The notes beneath the pieces were generated by a model. It was not told the origin of the DNA, ran no database searches, and was given only the letters and a program-made list of their open reading frames with translations. Positions 18,174 to 28,507 of a stretch of DNA of 34,439 nucleotides are shown piece after piece. The stretch comes from Bacillota bacterium (lineage in GTDB: Bacteria > Bacillota_I > Bacilli_A > Acholeplasmatales > Acholeplasmataceae), in NCBI GenBank assembly GCA_018818645.1, contig JAHIRQ010000154.1, positions 1 through 34,439 of the forward strand, written 5' to 3'. The position numbers and the translations under genes are program-made. Position 1 is the stretch's first letter. Each line of letters starts with the position of its first letter.

Positions 18174-20345
18174 ATGAAAAAAATCGTTTTAGGAATCCTA
18201 GTATTTCTAGTTTTATTTGTTGCAAGCGTTGGTATTCAATTTGGAATCAATATGGGAATTGATCCACTACCGAGCAGACCAGTAGAATCCATAAATTCAG
18301 GCGGTGGAGATCGCCTTCTTTACTATTACTATCTAGATGAGATTGGAGAACCTCTTCCTGAAGGAATAGTTCTCACTGAAGAATTTGTAAATAGTGAACT
18401 TGAAGGAACATTTGAATATGTCAATGGAAGATATGACGTATCTGACTTTAGAGTCAATGCGTTAGTTCGTCTATATCTAAGTTATAAAGATGTACTTCCT
18501 TTGAGTGCTAAAGAAGATATTAAAGAAGTACTTCTTGATTTTAAATATTGGATGGACCAAGGTGGAGAGGATTCGATGTGTTTCTGGTCAGAAAACCATC
18601 AAATTCTATTTGCTGTTGAAGAGTATTTGGTCGGTCAAGAATTTCCAGATGAAGTTTTTTCAGTAGACGGGAAATCCGGAGCAGTACATATGATTATGGC
18701 TACTGCTAGAATTGAAGCCTGGATGTCTCAACGCTTCACCTACGGGTTTACTGAATGGTATTCAAATAACTATTACCCAGAAGATATATCTCCAATGGCA
18801 AACTTTATCCAATTTTCTAATGACACAGAAATGGTGAATCGTATGAAGATGATTATGGATCTTCTATGGTTCGATATGGCTTCTCAAAGCTTTAAATATG
18901 AAGGACTTGATCCAAGTGGTGCACCAAGAACCTATTATATCTTTAACCCAAGTAGTGGTAGAGCTTATTCTGATAATAGAATGAGCGATGATACAGGAAA
19001 TCGTATGCGTAATTTCATCGATTATGTCATGCAACCTGATGAAACTAAAGATTTTGAAAATAGTTGGGCTACATCTGCTAATGGATTCTTTAATTGCTTT
19101 AGACAAATGATGGAAGCCTTAAATATTGATAACGAACCTTACTACACAGTCCCTGAAGTCATTAAAGAAATATTTAATGACGATTCAGAAGAAAAGATTC
19201 TTAAATCTAGCCAATCCTTAAATGTTGAAGAACTTGAAGGTGAAGGTTTACTGGGTTTAGAAGATCATCAAATCATGATGCAATGGAATATGGAAGCCTT
19301 TAGTAATCCTGAAGTCGTTGATAATACAATCAAGTACATGTCAAAGCATAACATGTTTACCAATGAATTTTTAAATGACTTTAAGTTAGTGAATTTATGG
19401 CCCCTTAGAGCTTTCAATTTACTAGGTATGGTTTCAACAACACTTCAACCATCAACAAATGGGGTAGCAATTGAAAGAGCGAATGTTTATACCTATAAAA
19501 CAGATCATTACTCAATGCATACTGCACAGGCTTACCAACCAGGAGAATATGCAGATCAACACGCTGTATCTTCGATTAACTTAAGTAATCAGGTTTCAGT
19601 GTTTTCAACACAACCTGCAAAAATATCTAGAAGAAGTGGAACACCAACCTATTGGACAGGAAATGGTAGACAACCTTATAGTGTTCAAGAAAAAAACGTA
19701 AATATCTCGATCTATCTTCCACCTACAAAAACTGGATTTATGGAACCAATGATTGTTAAAGATACTACACATATATTCTTTCCTTATGAACTATTTGATG
19801 AAGTAGATGAATCTTATATTGACCAAGGATTCATATTTGGAAGAGTAGGTCAGGCGATGATTGCTATTTCTTCAAGACATCCATTAGCATGGGTTCCATT
19901 TGAAACGAGTAATCAAGAAGGAAACCGTGATGATATGTTGGCTAGAGGTAGTGTTAAGGATGTTTTAACTGAGAAATATGATTTAGTTCAAACAGGATCA
20001 GGAGATCACTACTTCGTCACCGAACTTTCATCATTAGAGAATGAAACATGGAGTGCTTTCATAACAAGATTTATGGATAATGATCTTTCTTATGATACAA
20101 ACACTCATCAACTAACGTACATAACCAAGTTAAATGGTAATTCCTCATTAACAACAATGATTGCTACATTTGACCAAAGCTTTACTATAAATGGATCTTT
20201 ACAAGATTTAGAATATAAGAGATTTGATAATCCCTATGTAGTATCAGGTGGTATAGAAAGAAAACCAGAAGTTATTCTATTTAGCTTCAATGGGCATACA
20301 CTATCTCTTGATTATATAAATAATACAAGAACTATAGGAAACTAA
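18174..20345 (+). CDS. Membrane-anchored or secreted uncharacterised enzyme, presumed alpha/alpha-toroid plus beta-domain
   Basis: N-terminal TM/signal (MKKIVLGILVFLVLFVASVGIQFGI); FKYWMDQGGEDSMCFWSENHQILF and YGFTEWYSNNYYPEDISP blocks shared with 22554..24395. Start corrected to 18174. Confidence 0.65.
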   Translation: MKKIVLGILVFLVLFVASVGIQFGINMGIDPLPSRPVESINSGGGDRLLYYYYLDEIGEPLPEGIVLTEEFVNSELEGTFEYVNGRYDVSDFRVNALVRLYLSYKDVLPLSAKEDIKEVLLDFKYWMDQGGEDSMCFWSENHQILFAVEEYLVGQEFPDEVFSVDGKSGAVHMIMATARIEAWMSQRFTYGFTEWYSNNYYPEDISPMANFIQFSNDTEMVNRMKMIMDLLWFDMASQSFKYEGLDPSGAPRTYYIFNPSSGRAYSDNRMSDDTGNRMRNFIDYVMQPDETKDFENSWATSANGFFNCFRQMMEALNIDNEPYYTVPEVIKEIFNDDSEEKILKSSQSLNVEELEGEGLLGLEDHQIMMQWNMEAFSNPEVVDNTIKYMSKHNMFTNEFLNDFKLVNLWPLRAFNLLGMVSTTLQPSTNGVAIERANVYTYKTDHYSMHTAQAYQPGEYADQHAVSSINLSNQVSVFSTQPAKISRRSGTPTYWTGNGRQPYSVQEKNVNISIYLPPTKTGFMEPMIVKDTTHIFFPYELFDEVDESYIDQGFIFGRVGQAMIAISSRHPLAWVPFETSNQEGNRDDMLARGSVKDVLTEKYDLVQTGSGDHYFVTELSSLENETWSAFITRFMDNDLSYDTNTHQLTYITKLNGNSSLTTMIATFDQSFTINGSLQDLEYKRFDNPYVVSGGIERKPEVILFSFNGHTLSLDYINNTRTIGN

Positions 20346-20346
20346 T

Positions 20347-21093
20347 ATGAAAATAGGAGTACAAACGTATACCATTAGAAAGTTGGCTAAAAAGAATTTA
20401 GGCTTCGCATTGGATGAATTGCTCAGAGTTGGAGTCAATAAAGTTGAATTAGCACGTCTGGATTTAAATGATGAACTCAGTTTATTATTATCAAAGAAAA
20501 AAATAGAAGTGTTATCGATTCAAATGACAGCGAATAAGTTACTTAAAGATGTTGAGCAAATATCATCATTTGCAAAACAAGTTCATTGTAACTTAGTGAT
20601 TGTTTCAAGATTATCTATCCCTGCAATTCTTGGAGGCAAAAGTAGTTTACTCAAATTTTCGAAAAAGCTAAATCAATTAGTAGATCTATATCATCAAAAG
20701 GGAATTCAAGTTGCATTCCATCATCATGATTTCGAGTTCAAAAAGATCGGAAATGAAACTAAGCTTGAAATACTACTTAAGAATACTTTAGATGAATTAA
20801 GGATTGTTTCAGATACATTTTGGTCTAAAAAATCAGGCTATGAGCCACATGAAGTTATTGAAATGATAGGAAAAAGACTGATAGGTATTCATTTAAGAGA
20901 TTATATGATTCAAGAAAATGGTCGATCAATGGACACTGAAGTAGGGTCAGGATTGATTGATTTCAATCAAGTGATGCTCGTATCAAATGATGCATCCTAC
21001 GCAGTGATTGAACAAAATACGAAACATGAAATAGAAAGCATTGAGAGAAGTTTTAATTATTTAAAATCAAACTATAAGGAGTATTTTCGATGA
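20347..21093 (+). CDS. Sugar phosphate isomerase/epimerase (xylose isomerase-like TIM barrel)
   Basis: MKIGVQTYTIRK, VAFHHHDFEF, GIHLRDY motifs. Confidence 0.8.
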   Translation: MKIGVQTYTIRKLAKKNLGFALDELLRVGVNKVELARLDLNDELSLLLSKKKIEVLSIQMTANKLLKDVEQISSFAKQVHCNLVIVSRLSIPAILGGKSSLLKFSKKLNQLVDLYHQKGIQVAFHHHDFEFKKIGNETKLEILLKNTLDELRIVSDTFWSKKSGYEPHEVIEMIGKRLIGIHLRDYMIQENGRSMDTEVGSGLIDFNQVMLVSNDASYAVIEQNTKHEIESIERSFNYLKSNYKEYFR

Positions 21094-22544
21094 GCACAAA
21101 AATGTATGATGTAGATCAAACTCAAATGAAGACAAAGGAAAAATTAATATTTGCATGGGGTGACGTATTTGGTGGTGGTGCACAAGCAATGATTGGTGTG
21201 CTTTATCTAATCTTCTTGACTGACGTGATTGGACTCAATCCAGCAATCGCAGCCACTGCAATACTAATATCGAAAATTTGGGACGCAATTAGCGACCCAA
21301 TCATGGGTGTTGTTAGTGATAATACAAGAACGAAAATGGGTAGAAGAAGACCATTCATTATGGCAGGTGGTTTTCTAGTTATTATCGCCTTCGCTTTAAT
21401 GTGGTTACCTATTGGTGGTTGGGAGTCTGATACTGCGAAGGTAGTATTTGCTATCTCTACGTTCTTATTCTATAGTACGATATCTACAATTATTGCTGTT
21501 CCCTATAGCTCATTATCAGCTGAAATAACAACCAATGTGAAGGAAAGAAATCAAGTGAATGTAATTCGGTTAGTTGTCTCTACACTAGCTTCAGCTGTTT
21601 GTACTTTAGTTCCTTCAATGATTCTAGAAATATTTAAAGCTGGAACTATTGGAATTAATACATTCTATTTAGTGACTGGTATTGGCTTTGGTTTATTCTT
21701 TGCTCTACCTCTAATCTTGATTGGACTATTCACCAAAGAGCGTGTTGAGCTTCCAATAGAAAAGTCAGTATTTGAAGTCAAATCATTTGTTAAACCTCTG
21801 AAGGTCAAAGCATTTAGAGGCTTAGTTTATATGTATCTATGTCAAAGTATATCGATGGATATTTTATCTGCAGGTATTATTTATTATTCGTTATATGTAG
21901 TTCCAGGAAGTGCTACAGTTTTCTTAGGAACATTCATCGGTGTGCAGCTCCTCATGTTTCCTATCATCAGTAAACTCGTTAATACAGTGGACAAGAAGAA
22001 GATTTATTATTTTGGATTGCCTGTCGCTATAATTGGATTTATTGGAGTTGGATTATATCCTTCTGATTGGTCAGTGATTGGTGCATATGCATTAACTGCG
22101 GTTACTGCATTTGGATTTGCTGGAGCGCAGCTGATGAGTTGGATCATATTCCCTGATGCAGTGGATGCAGGCGAATTGAAGCTTAAGGAAAGACCTACAG
22201 GAAGCTTCTCAGGTATTATGACCTTTATTAGAAAGACAAGCTCTGCGATTGCGATTCAAATATTTGGGTTAATGTTATTTATTTCTGGTTATGTAAAACC
22301 AACAGAAACAAATTTAGTTCCAACACAACCAGATAATGCACTATTAGGAATTAGAATCGCGATGTCTCTATCTTTTGTGATCTTAATGACGATTGGTTAT
22401 TTCGCTGCGAAAAAATTTGTATTAACCAATCATAGAAGTTTACAGGTTAGAAAGTTCTTGAAGCTAAGAGAAGAAACAGGATTAGAGAACTTAAGTGAAG
22501 AAGATCAAGTGGAGTTAAGAGAATTAGAATCTGTTATATTTTAG
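21090..22544 (+). CDS. GPH-family glycoside/uronide:cation symporter (MFS)
   Basis: WDAISDPIMGVVSDNTRTKMGRRRPFIMAGG signature; multiple TM segments. Confidence 0.88.
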   Translation: MSTKMYDVDQTQMKTKEKLIFAWGDVFGGGAQAMIGVLYLIFLTDVIGLNPAIAATAILISKIWDAISDPIMGVVSDNTRTKMGRRRPFIMAGGFLVIIAFALMWLPIGGWESDTAKVVFAISTFLFYSTISTIIAVPYSSLSAEITTNVKERNQVNVIRLVVSTLASAVCTLVPSMILEIFKAGTIGINTFYLVTGIGFGLFFALPLILIGLFTKERVELPIEKSVFEVKSFVKPLKVKAFRGLVYMYLCQSISMDILSAGIIYYSLYVVPGSATVFLGTFIGVQLLMFPIISKLVNTVDKKKIYYFGLPVAIIGFIGVGLYPSDWSVIGAYALTAVTAFGFAGAQLMSWIIFPDAVDAGELKLKERPTGSFSGIMTFIRKTSSAIAIQIFGLMLFISGYVKPTETNLVPTQPDNALLGIRIAMSLSFVILMTIGYFAAKKFVLTNHRSLQVRKFLKLREETGLENLSEEDQVELRELESVIF

Positions 22545-22553
22545 GAGGTCATC

Positions 22554-24395
22554 ATGGCTGTAAAAGAAGATGTTGGAATGCTCATTAAAATGAATGTCAA
22601 ATGCTTTAAGGATATTAAAAAGCTTGATGAAGGATTGACAATCGATGAGTCACAAATATTCGAACTCACTCAATTTGTGAATAACAGATATGACTGTGCG
22701 GACTTTAGACTAATCTCTTTAATCAAAACATATCTAGCATATAAAGATTTATTATCTAGCAAAGCAGTAGAGGCTATAGAGGATGCTATGCTTAACTTCA
22801 AATACTGGATGGATGAGCCTGGAAGTGATGGGATGTGTTTTTGGTCTGAAAATCATCAACTACTCTTTCATACCTGTGAATATTTTGCTGGGGATTTGTT
22901 TCCTGAACAAACATTTTCTAATGACGGACATATCGGACTTTATCATCATCTAAAAGCTAAACCTAAAATATTAGACTGGCTTGAAAACAGATTTAAATAT
23001 GGATTTACTGAATGGCATTCCAATACGTATTATGAAGAGGATATCGCTCCACTTTGCGTTTTAGTGGATCACGCTAAAGATATAGAGATTGTGAATAAAG
23101 CAAAAATAATATTAGATATTATCTTTCTAGATTTCGCGATGCATAGCTTCAATGGTTATTTTGTAGCGAGTAGTGGAAGATGCTATGAGGAACAAAAGAA
23201 GAATCCAGAAAAGGCTGACGTCAATGATATACTTGCCCATGCATTTGGAATTCAAAAAAGAGAATATGATTATGAAAGAATTTCTGCATTATTTATTCTA
23301 TGTAAAAACTATCAGGTTCCAAAAATCATTATCGATATCGCGAAAAATACGGATAAGCAAGTGATTAAAGACTCAATGGGCTTGAATTTAAGTGAAATTA
23401 CGCATGAATTCAAGGACAATGACATCAACAAGAAAGGGATGTTTCTTTGGTCCATGGAGGCATTTACCAATACTCGGTCTATCAATATGACCATGAATAT
23501 TTACAACGCATGGAACCTAAAAGAGAATAATTTCTTAAAAGACCTAGAGTCAGTCAATATTTCTATCCTAAGAAAGCCTGGATTACTTCCTTTGGTCGTC
23601 AAATTGCTCAATCCAGCAACTCAAGGAGTAGCAATTGAAAGAGCGAACACCTATACATATAAAACAAGTAATTATATGCTATCTACAGCACAAAAATATC
23701 ACCCCAAAAAATTTGGGGATCAACAGCATATTTGGCAAGCAACTCTAGATGAAAATATATCCATTTTTTCGACCCATCCAGGGTCTCCTATGTTTGATGA
23801 TGCAGCAAGAAACTTCTCTCCATCATTTTGGGTTGGAAATGGAATCAATCCACATGCAGTCCAACATGAGAATAAAGTCTTCTTAATGTATGATTTAACG
23901 CCAAGAAAAGGCTATTTAGAGCGAAAAAGACAAGAGCTAGTTCATTTCTATTTTCCCATTGAGAGATTCGATGAGGTTATCGAAAAAGATTCGATTATAC
24001 TTGCTAAAAAGAGACAAAATTATATCGCAATTATCGCATCAAAAAAACACAAAAAAATGGAAAACTCTGAAATTATTTATGAAGGAAAGAAGAGTCAATT
24101 CATCGTCATTTTAGGTAGTGAAATAGAAGACGTTTCCTTTGAGAAATTTAGTGATTATATTCTATCAATGAAAACTACTTTTTCCAGTCAAAAAATAACC
24201 ATGAAATCAGATCATTTATATGAGCTTAATATGCTAGGTGATTTCAAAATAGATGGCAATAGAATAAACACAGAGTACTCTAGGTATGAAACACCTTATG
24301 TGAATGCGAAAAGAAAGCCTGAAGAGCTACTTATTTCATATAAGAATAAGAAGTTATATTTAAATTTTTATCAAATGATTAGGGAGGAAAAGTAA
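22554..24395 (+). CDS. Cytosolic paralogue of the 18174..20345 enzyme
   Basis: FKYWMDEPGSDGMCFWSENHQLLF, YGFTEWHSNTYYEEDIAP, GVAIERANTYTYKTSNY; no signal peptide. Confidence 0.65.
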   Translation: MAVKEDVGMLIKMNVKCFKDIKKLDEGLTIDESQIFELTQFVNNRYDCADFRLISLIKTYLAYKDLLSSKAVEAIEDAMLNFKYWMDEPGSDGMCFWSENHQLLFHTCEYFAGDLFPEQTFSNDGHIGLYHHLKAKPKILDWLENRFKYGFTEWHSNTYYEEDIAPLCVLVDHAKDIEIVNKAKIILDIIFLDFAMHSFNGYFVASSGRCYEEQKKNPEKADVNDILAHAFGIQKREYDYERISALFILCKNYQVPKIIIDIAKNTDKQVIKDSMGLNLSEITHEFKDNDINKKGMFLWSMEAFTNTRSINMTMNIYNAWNLKENNFLKDLESVNISILRKPGLLPLVVKLLNPATQGVAIERANTYTYKTSNYMLSTAQKYHPKKFGDQQHIWQATLDENISIFSTHPGSPMFDDAARNFSPSFWVGNGINPHAVQHENKVFLMYDLTPRKGYLERKRQELVHFYFPIERFDEVIEKDSIILAKKRQNYIAIIASKKHKKMENSEIIYEGKKSQFIVILGSEIEDVSFEKFSDYILSMKTTFSSQKITMKSDHLYELNMLGDFKIDGNRINTEYSRYETPYVNAKRKPEELLISYKNKKLYLNFYQMIREEK

Positions 24396-25468
24396 TGAAC
24401 GATAAAAGCTATTTTACTAAGGTTATAGATCTTGCAGATTATATCGCTCAAACATGGAATCCTAAAATGAAGTGGATGTGGGGAGAAGCTTTATTTGGAT
24501 ATTCACTAACACTACTTGATGAGCATTTAAAGAGTGATAGATATACAAAGTTTTTAACTGACTATTGTGACTACTATGTCTCTAACCCTCCAAGAGTTGA
24601 TCAAAGTGATACTTCAGCACCTGCTTTGATCACTTATCAGATGTATAAAAAAACAGGGAATGAAGATTATAAAAAATTAACAGACAGAGTTTTATACTAT
24701 ATCAAAAATGAACCCAGATTAATTGAAGATTCAGTCAATCATCTAGGCAATAGCTTAGAGGGGAAGTTTTATCCAAAGTCTATTTGGGTGGATAGCTTAA
24801 TGATGTTTTCTGTATTTCCTTCGCATTATGCTAAGGATAATAATGATCAAGACATGATGGATATAGCAAGTCGTCAGCCAAGAGTAATGTCTAAATATAT
24901 GCAGGACCCAGATCATAAATTATGGTATCACTGTTACTGGACGAAGGCAAAAACACATTACCCGAGAAGAAAAATATTTTGGGGTAGAGGTAACGGTTGG
25001 GTGATTGCATCCCTTCCAATGATATTAGAAAATATTGGTGAGCACGCAGAAAAAGAAAATATTATAAAGAAATTTAAAGAAACATCTGAAGCATTACTTC
25101 CATATCAAAGAAGTGATGGAGCGTTTGAAACAGTATTCAATAAAGTAGGAAAGACTTATCGAGAACTATCTTTTACAGCTCTAGTTGCTAGAGGTTTCCT
25201 ACAAGGATATCGTATGGGGCTACTTGACGATAAGTTCCTTGAAGCTGGAATCAAAGCATACAAGGCAGTAGTCGATGCACTCATCTATGAAGACGGTGGA
25301 ATCTTTATGCCAGAGATTAGTGGTCCTACCATTCCTCTCCCACTATTTCCTTATCTAGGATATAAGTTTATACCAAAAGCTAGAAACTGGTCCTTTGGAC
25401 TAGCAGCACTCATATTTGCAGCAATCGAGTTTGATCGAATAGAAAAAAATAAGGCAGAACTCATTTGA
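24395..25468 (+). CDS. GH88/GH105 unsaturated glucuronyl/rhamnogalacturonyl hydrolase
   Basis: WMWGEALFGYSL, SIWVDSLMMFSVF, FWGRGNGWV hallmark motifs. Confidence 0.85.
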   Translation: MNDKSYFTKVIDLADYIAQTWNPKMKWMWGEALFGYSLTLLDEHLKSDRYTKFLTDYCDYYVSNPPRVDQSDTSAPALITYQMYKKTGNEDYKKLTDRVLYYIKNEPRLIEDSVNHLGNSLEGKFYPKSIWVDSLMMFSVFPSHYAKDNNDQDMMDIASRQPRVMSKYMQDPDHKLWYHCYWTKAKTHYPRRKIFWGRGNGWVIASLPMILENIGEHAEKENIIKKFKETSEALLPYQRSDGAFETVFNKVGKTYRELSFTALVARGFLQGYRMGLLDDKFLEAGIKAYKAVVDALIYEDGGIFMPEISGPTIPLPLFPYLGYKFIPKARNWSFGLAALIFAAIEFDRIEKNKAELI

Positions 25469-25483
25469 GTTTTGCTTTATTTT
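25445..25483. terminator. Bidirectional terminator overlapping the 3' end of the GH105 gene
   Basis: AAAAATAAGGCAGAACTC...GAGTTTTGCTTTATTTTT near-perfect stem containing the GH105 stop; convergent minus-strand stop at 25483. Confidence 0.8.
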
Positions 25484-25722
25484 TAAAGTCTCTTCAATTT
25501 GAAAATTTTTCTCTTCAGTCTTTTAATTTGTAATCCGAATTTTTCTCCCAATTTCTTTCTCATACTTCTAAAGAAATCAAAGAGCATAATCCATACTACA
25601 TAAAAGATCAATAAGAAGTGAATAACACGTACTGTCATTCCTACAATATTATCGAAAATAGGACTTCCAAGGAAATAGAGTGCAATCAATCCAATGATTG
25701 CTAGGGTTCCGATATTTTTCAT
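25483..25722 (-). CDS. Small membrane protein (79 aa) of the kinase operon
   Basis: Two hydrophobic segments plus a basic C-terminal tail; 4-nt overlap with upstream ORF. Confidence 0.55.
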   Translation of the reverse strand: MKNIGTLAIIGLIALYFLGSPIFDNIVGMTVRVIHFLLIFYVVWIMLFDFFRSMRKKLGEKFGLQIKRLKRKIFKLKRL

Positions 25723-25916
25723 ATGAACAAGAACCCGAGTATTCCAAAGATAATGAGATAGTAAAAATTCAATCTCATTGTCTTTTTTATTGTAAAAATA
25801 ACTTCTTTAGGTATTTTAATCTTTGTATATTTCTTAACAATCATTAATACAATCCATAAAACATTTAAGAGTGCCCAAAATATGGATAACCCAATGCATA
25901 CATAAGCTATAATCAT
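25719..25916 (-). CDS. Small membrane protein (65 aa) of the kinase operon
   Basis: Two hydrophobic segments; 4-nt overlap with kinase stop. Confidence 0.55.
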   Translation of the reverse strand: MIIAYVCIGLSIFWALLNVLWIVLMIVKKYTKIKIPKEVIFTIKKTMRLNFYYLIIFGILGFLFI

Positions 25917-28507
25917 GCGGCACCTCCAAATATGAGTCTATAAAGTCTTATGAAAAAGTCTATCGCATTTTGAAAGAATCTAATAATCGCATCTAATCTG
26001 ATAAACTCTTTTACTGTTTCTAGTTTTTCAGTAAAATTGATTTGAGCGAGTAATGCTTCAAGCTGATTGATACCTACAGTGTTTAATACATAAATCATCA
26101 TGATAATTAAACTAGATAGTATTAAATGATTTAAGATCTTGTTCGTGAAAAGAAGAATGTGCACTGCACCTTTTTTATTCTCTAAAATAAATTGTCTCAT
26201 TTTTGCGTGATCTTTTGTATCACCTGTCGCACAAATAGGACAATTGGTTATACTTTGATGGTAATAATGGTATTCAGATGTTAAGCATTTTTTACTCTCA
26301 AATGATAACTTAGAAAGCACACTATGCCATTCACTAGGTGAAGTTCTAACAATCTTCGTTGGGTTTGATACAATCAAAGCCTTTTTCATCGCTCTTTGAT
26401 AGTAATTCGGGAAAAGTTCAATGAGTTTTGTTTTCTCATCGATATCAACTCCAGGAACTGTTTCTTTATGGAGATAGTAGTTCTGTTCAACAAAGAAGGA
26501 TAGTGGTTTGCTAGCGAGTTTATGAGTACCCTTGAATGGATGCGCATCATGGAGAATCATATGGATAATGACAGCGAGATAGTACCTGATGGTTTGTTTA
26601 CTCTTTGGTTCGAAAGTATATTCCATCGGAGTTACAGGAACAACCTCTTTTTGTTTAACCTCTTTTTGCAAAACTTGATTTGATTTCTCGAATTCAAAGC
26701 CTTCAACAGTTGTTGATGACTTAAGGTCAATGACTTTCTCTTCCTTTTCAACCTTTTCTTTTGTCTTAGGTTCTAAGGGGGATCTGATAAGTTCTAAATC
26801 CTTCTTTCTGATTTCCTCCAAACGTTTTCTTTCAATCTCACGTTCTTTTTCCTTAGCTTCTTCAAGTGTTTTCAAGTATTTTTTATAGTTTTGTTCATAG
26901 AAGTATTCCTGTGGAAGATAGTCCTCTCTTTGGAATGCCATTGCTTTGGTTGTATCATCGGTGGCTCCTAGGAAAACAAAGTCAGGAATAAAAGGATTCA
27001 AATCCTTATCTATAAAGATCTGATTAAATTCAATAGGAATGTTATGTTTCTCGAGAGTAGAAAACATCGATGCGATATTTTTAGCAACGTTAATTTTTAC
27101 TTTATCAGTAATCTTTAGTTTTCCAAGTCGATTATTCTTTAAAAATGTTTGAAGTCGATAAAGATTTGGCATCCGTTTACTCACATAACCAATCACCTTA
27201 TCATGCTTCATGATGAGTTCTTGAGGTGGAGCGAAATATGCTGGCATTTTTTGATATATCTTTTCATTTCGAAGGGCTTCAATACGTGTTCCCAATTGAT
27301 ATTTATCAAGCATCTTCGGATTAAAAAAGACAGCGAGTCGTTTACTACCCTTTAAGGTATAGCTCTTGCTAGCAAGTGTTTCATCATAAACATGGTTTTC
27401 ATCAACAATTATTTCTTTATCATCGGTGTCGTATTTAACATATTTTCTAGAAATAGTTTTAAAGTAATCGAGTAGATAATCATAATCCTTTGTCTGTTCT
27501 CTTGCACAAATTGGACATTTTTGAAAATGATTTGGATAGTAGTGTTCTTTATTTTTTCTACATTTTTTTATATTATCCTTAACCACTCTTAAACCAGCAG
27601 CCCATTCATCAGCAGTTGGTCTATTGATAACATCGTTATGCTTTTCAAACGCTCTTGTAAATAAATCCTGAATTTGTTTTGGGAAAAATCCAAAAGGCAT
27701 TGAATTCTTTGGAGGGATAATATTCGAATTTTGTGTACTATATGGGAATATTTCATGCTCCATATTATAGTTGATCGCGTTTCCATCAAATCCCATAACA
27801 CCCTTGATTCTTGCTGAAAATGGATGGACACCCATCATTAAGATTTGAAATATAAGAATCGCTAGGCCATAATTGTCATGGTTTGGTATTCTTTTAACTT
27901 CAACTTTAGATTTCTTTTTCGCTTCAATGACTTCAGGTGGTGTATAGTCTGGTGTAAATACCTTGCAGTGATACAACTTAGATTCTGAGGATACCTGAAA
28001 GGAGTCTGTATCAACAACACCAATTTCAAATCCTGGATAGACAAAGAAGTCACTGGTGTTAATATCACCAATCACCGTATCATTCTTATGAATAAAGCTC
28101 ATGACTTTCGCTAAATTAATTGATATTACAAGTCTGTCATACCATGTGATATTCGGAAATTTGGTTTTCTGAAGTCCTGGGGTAATGACGTGAGATAATT
28201 GATTTTTTGCTTGAACTCTACGCATTAAGTATCCAATGAATTTTCTATTTTCATCATAGATTACATAGCTTGGCCACGCAATAATTGTTAAACCATTATA
28301 ATCTAGAAGACCTGGTTTCTTTTGAACCATCGCTTTAATTTTATCCACAATTTCTGGCATTCTTTCTAAAGCACGGTCAGTATAGACCTTCACTAAAATA
28401 TTAGGATTTTTAGCAAGCTTAAAAACACTACCTTCGCCACCGCTTCCAATAGGTTTTGTATCATCAACTAATATTTTAGAACCGTCTTCTAAATAGTATT
28501 TTTTCAT
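25913..28507 (-). CDS. TerY-P/YegI-like Ser/Thr protein kinase with second degenerate kinase module and C-terminal TM
   Basis: GSGGEGSVFKL P-loop, VKVY Lys, VIGDINTSDFFV catalytic loop, VVDTDSFQV metal-binding; two copies of KKC.....YHYY/EHYY...CPICA zinc-ribbon-like motif. Confidence 0.8.
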   Translation of the reverse strand: MKKYYLEDGSKILVDDTKPIGSGGEGSVFKLAKNPNILVKVYTDRALERMPEIVDKIKAMVQKKPGLLDYNGLTIIAWPSYVIYDENRKFIGYLMRRVQAKNQLSHVITPGLQKTKFPNITWYDRLVISINLAKVMSFIHKNDTVIGDINTSDFFVYPGFEIGVVDTDSFQVSSESKLYHCKVFTPDYTPPEVIEAKKKSKVEVKRIPNHDNYGLAILIFQILMMGVHPFSARIKGVMGFDGNAINYNMEHEIFPYSTQNSNIIPPKNSMPFGFFPKQIQDLFTRAFEKHNDVINRPTADEWAAGLRVVKDNIKKCRKNKEHYYPNHFQKCPICAREQTKDYDYLLDYFKTISRKYVKYDTDDKEIIVDENHVYDETLASKSYTLKGSKRLAVFFNPKMLDKYQLGTRIEALRNEKIYQKMPAYFAPPQELIMKHDKVIGYVSKRMPNLYRLQTFLKNNRLGKLKITDKVKINVAKNIASMFSTLEKHNIPIEFNQIFIDKDLNPFIPDFVFLGATDDTTKAMAFQREDYLPQEYFYEQNYKKYLKTLEEAKEKEREIERKRLEEIRKKDLELIRSPLEPKTKEKVEKEEKVIDLKSSTTVEGFEFEKSNQVLQKEVKQKEVVPVTPMEYTFEPKSKQTIRYYLAVIIHMILHDAHPFKGTHKLASKPLSFFVEQNYYLHKETVPGVDIDEKTKLIELFPNYYQRAMKKALIVSNPTKIVRTSPSEWHSVLSKLSFESKKCLTSEYHYYHQSITNCPICATGDTKDHAKMRQFILENKKGAVHILLFTNKILNHLILSSLIIMMIYVLNTVGINQLEALLAQINFTEKLETVKEFIRLDAIIRFFQNAIDFFIRLYRLIFGGAA

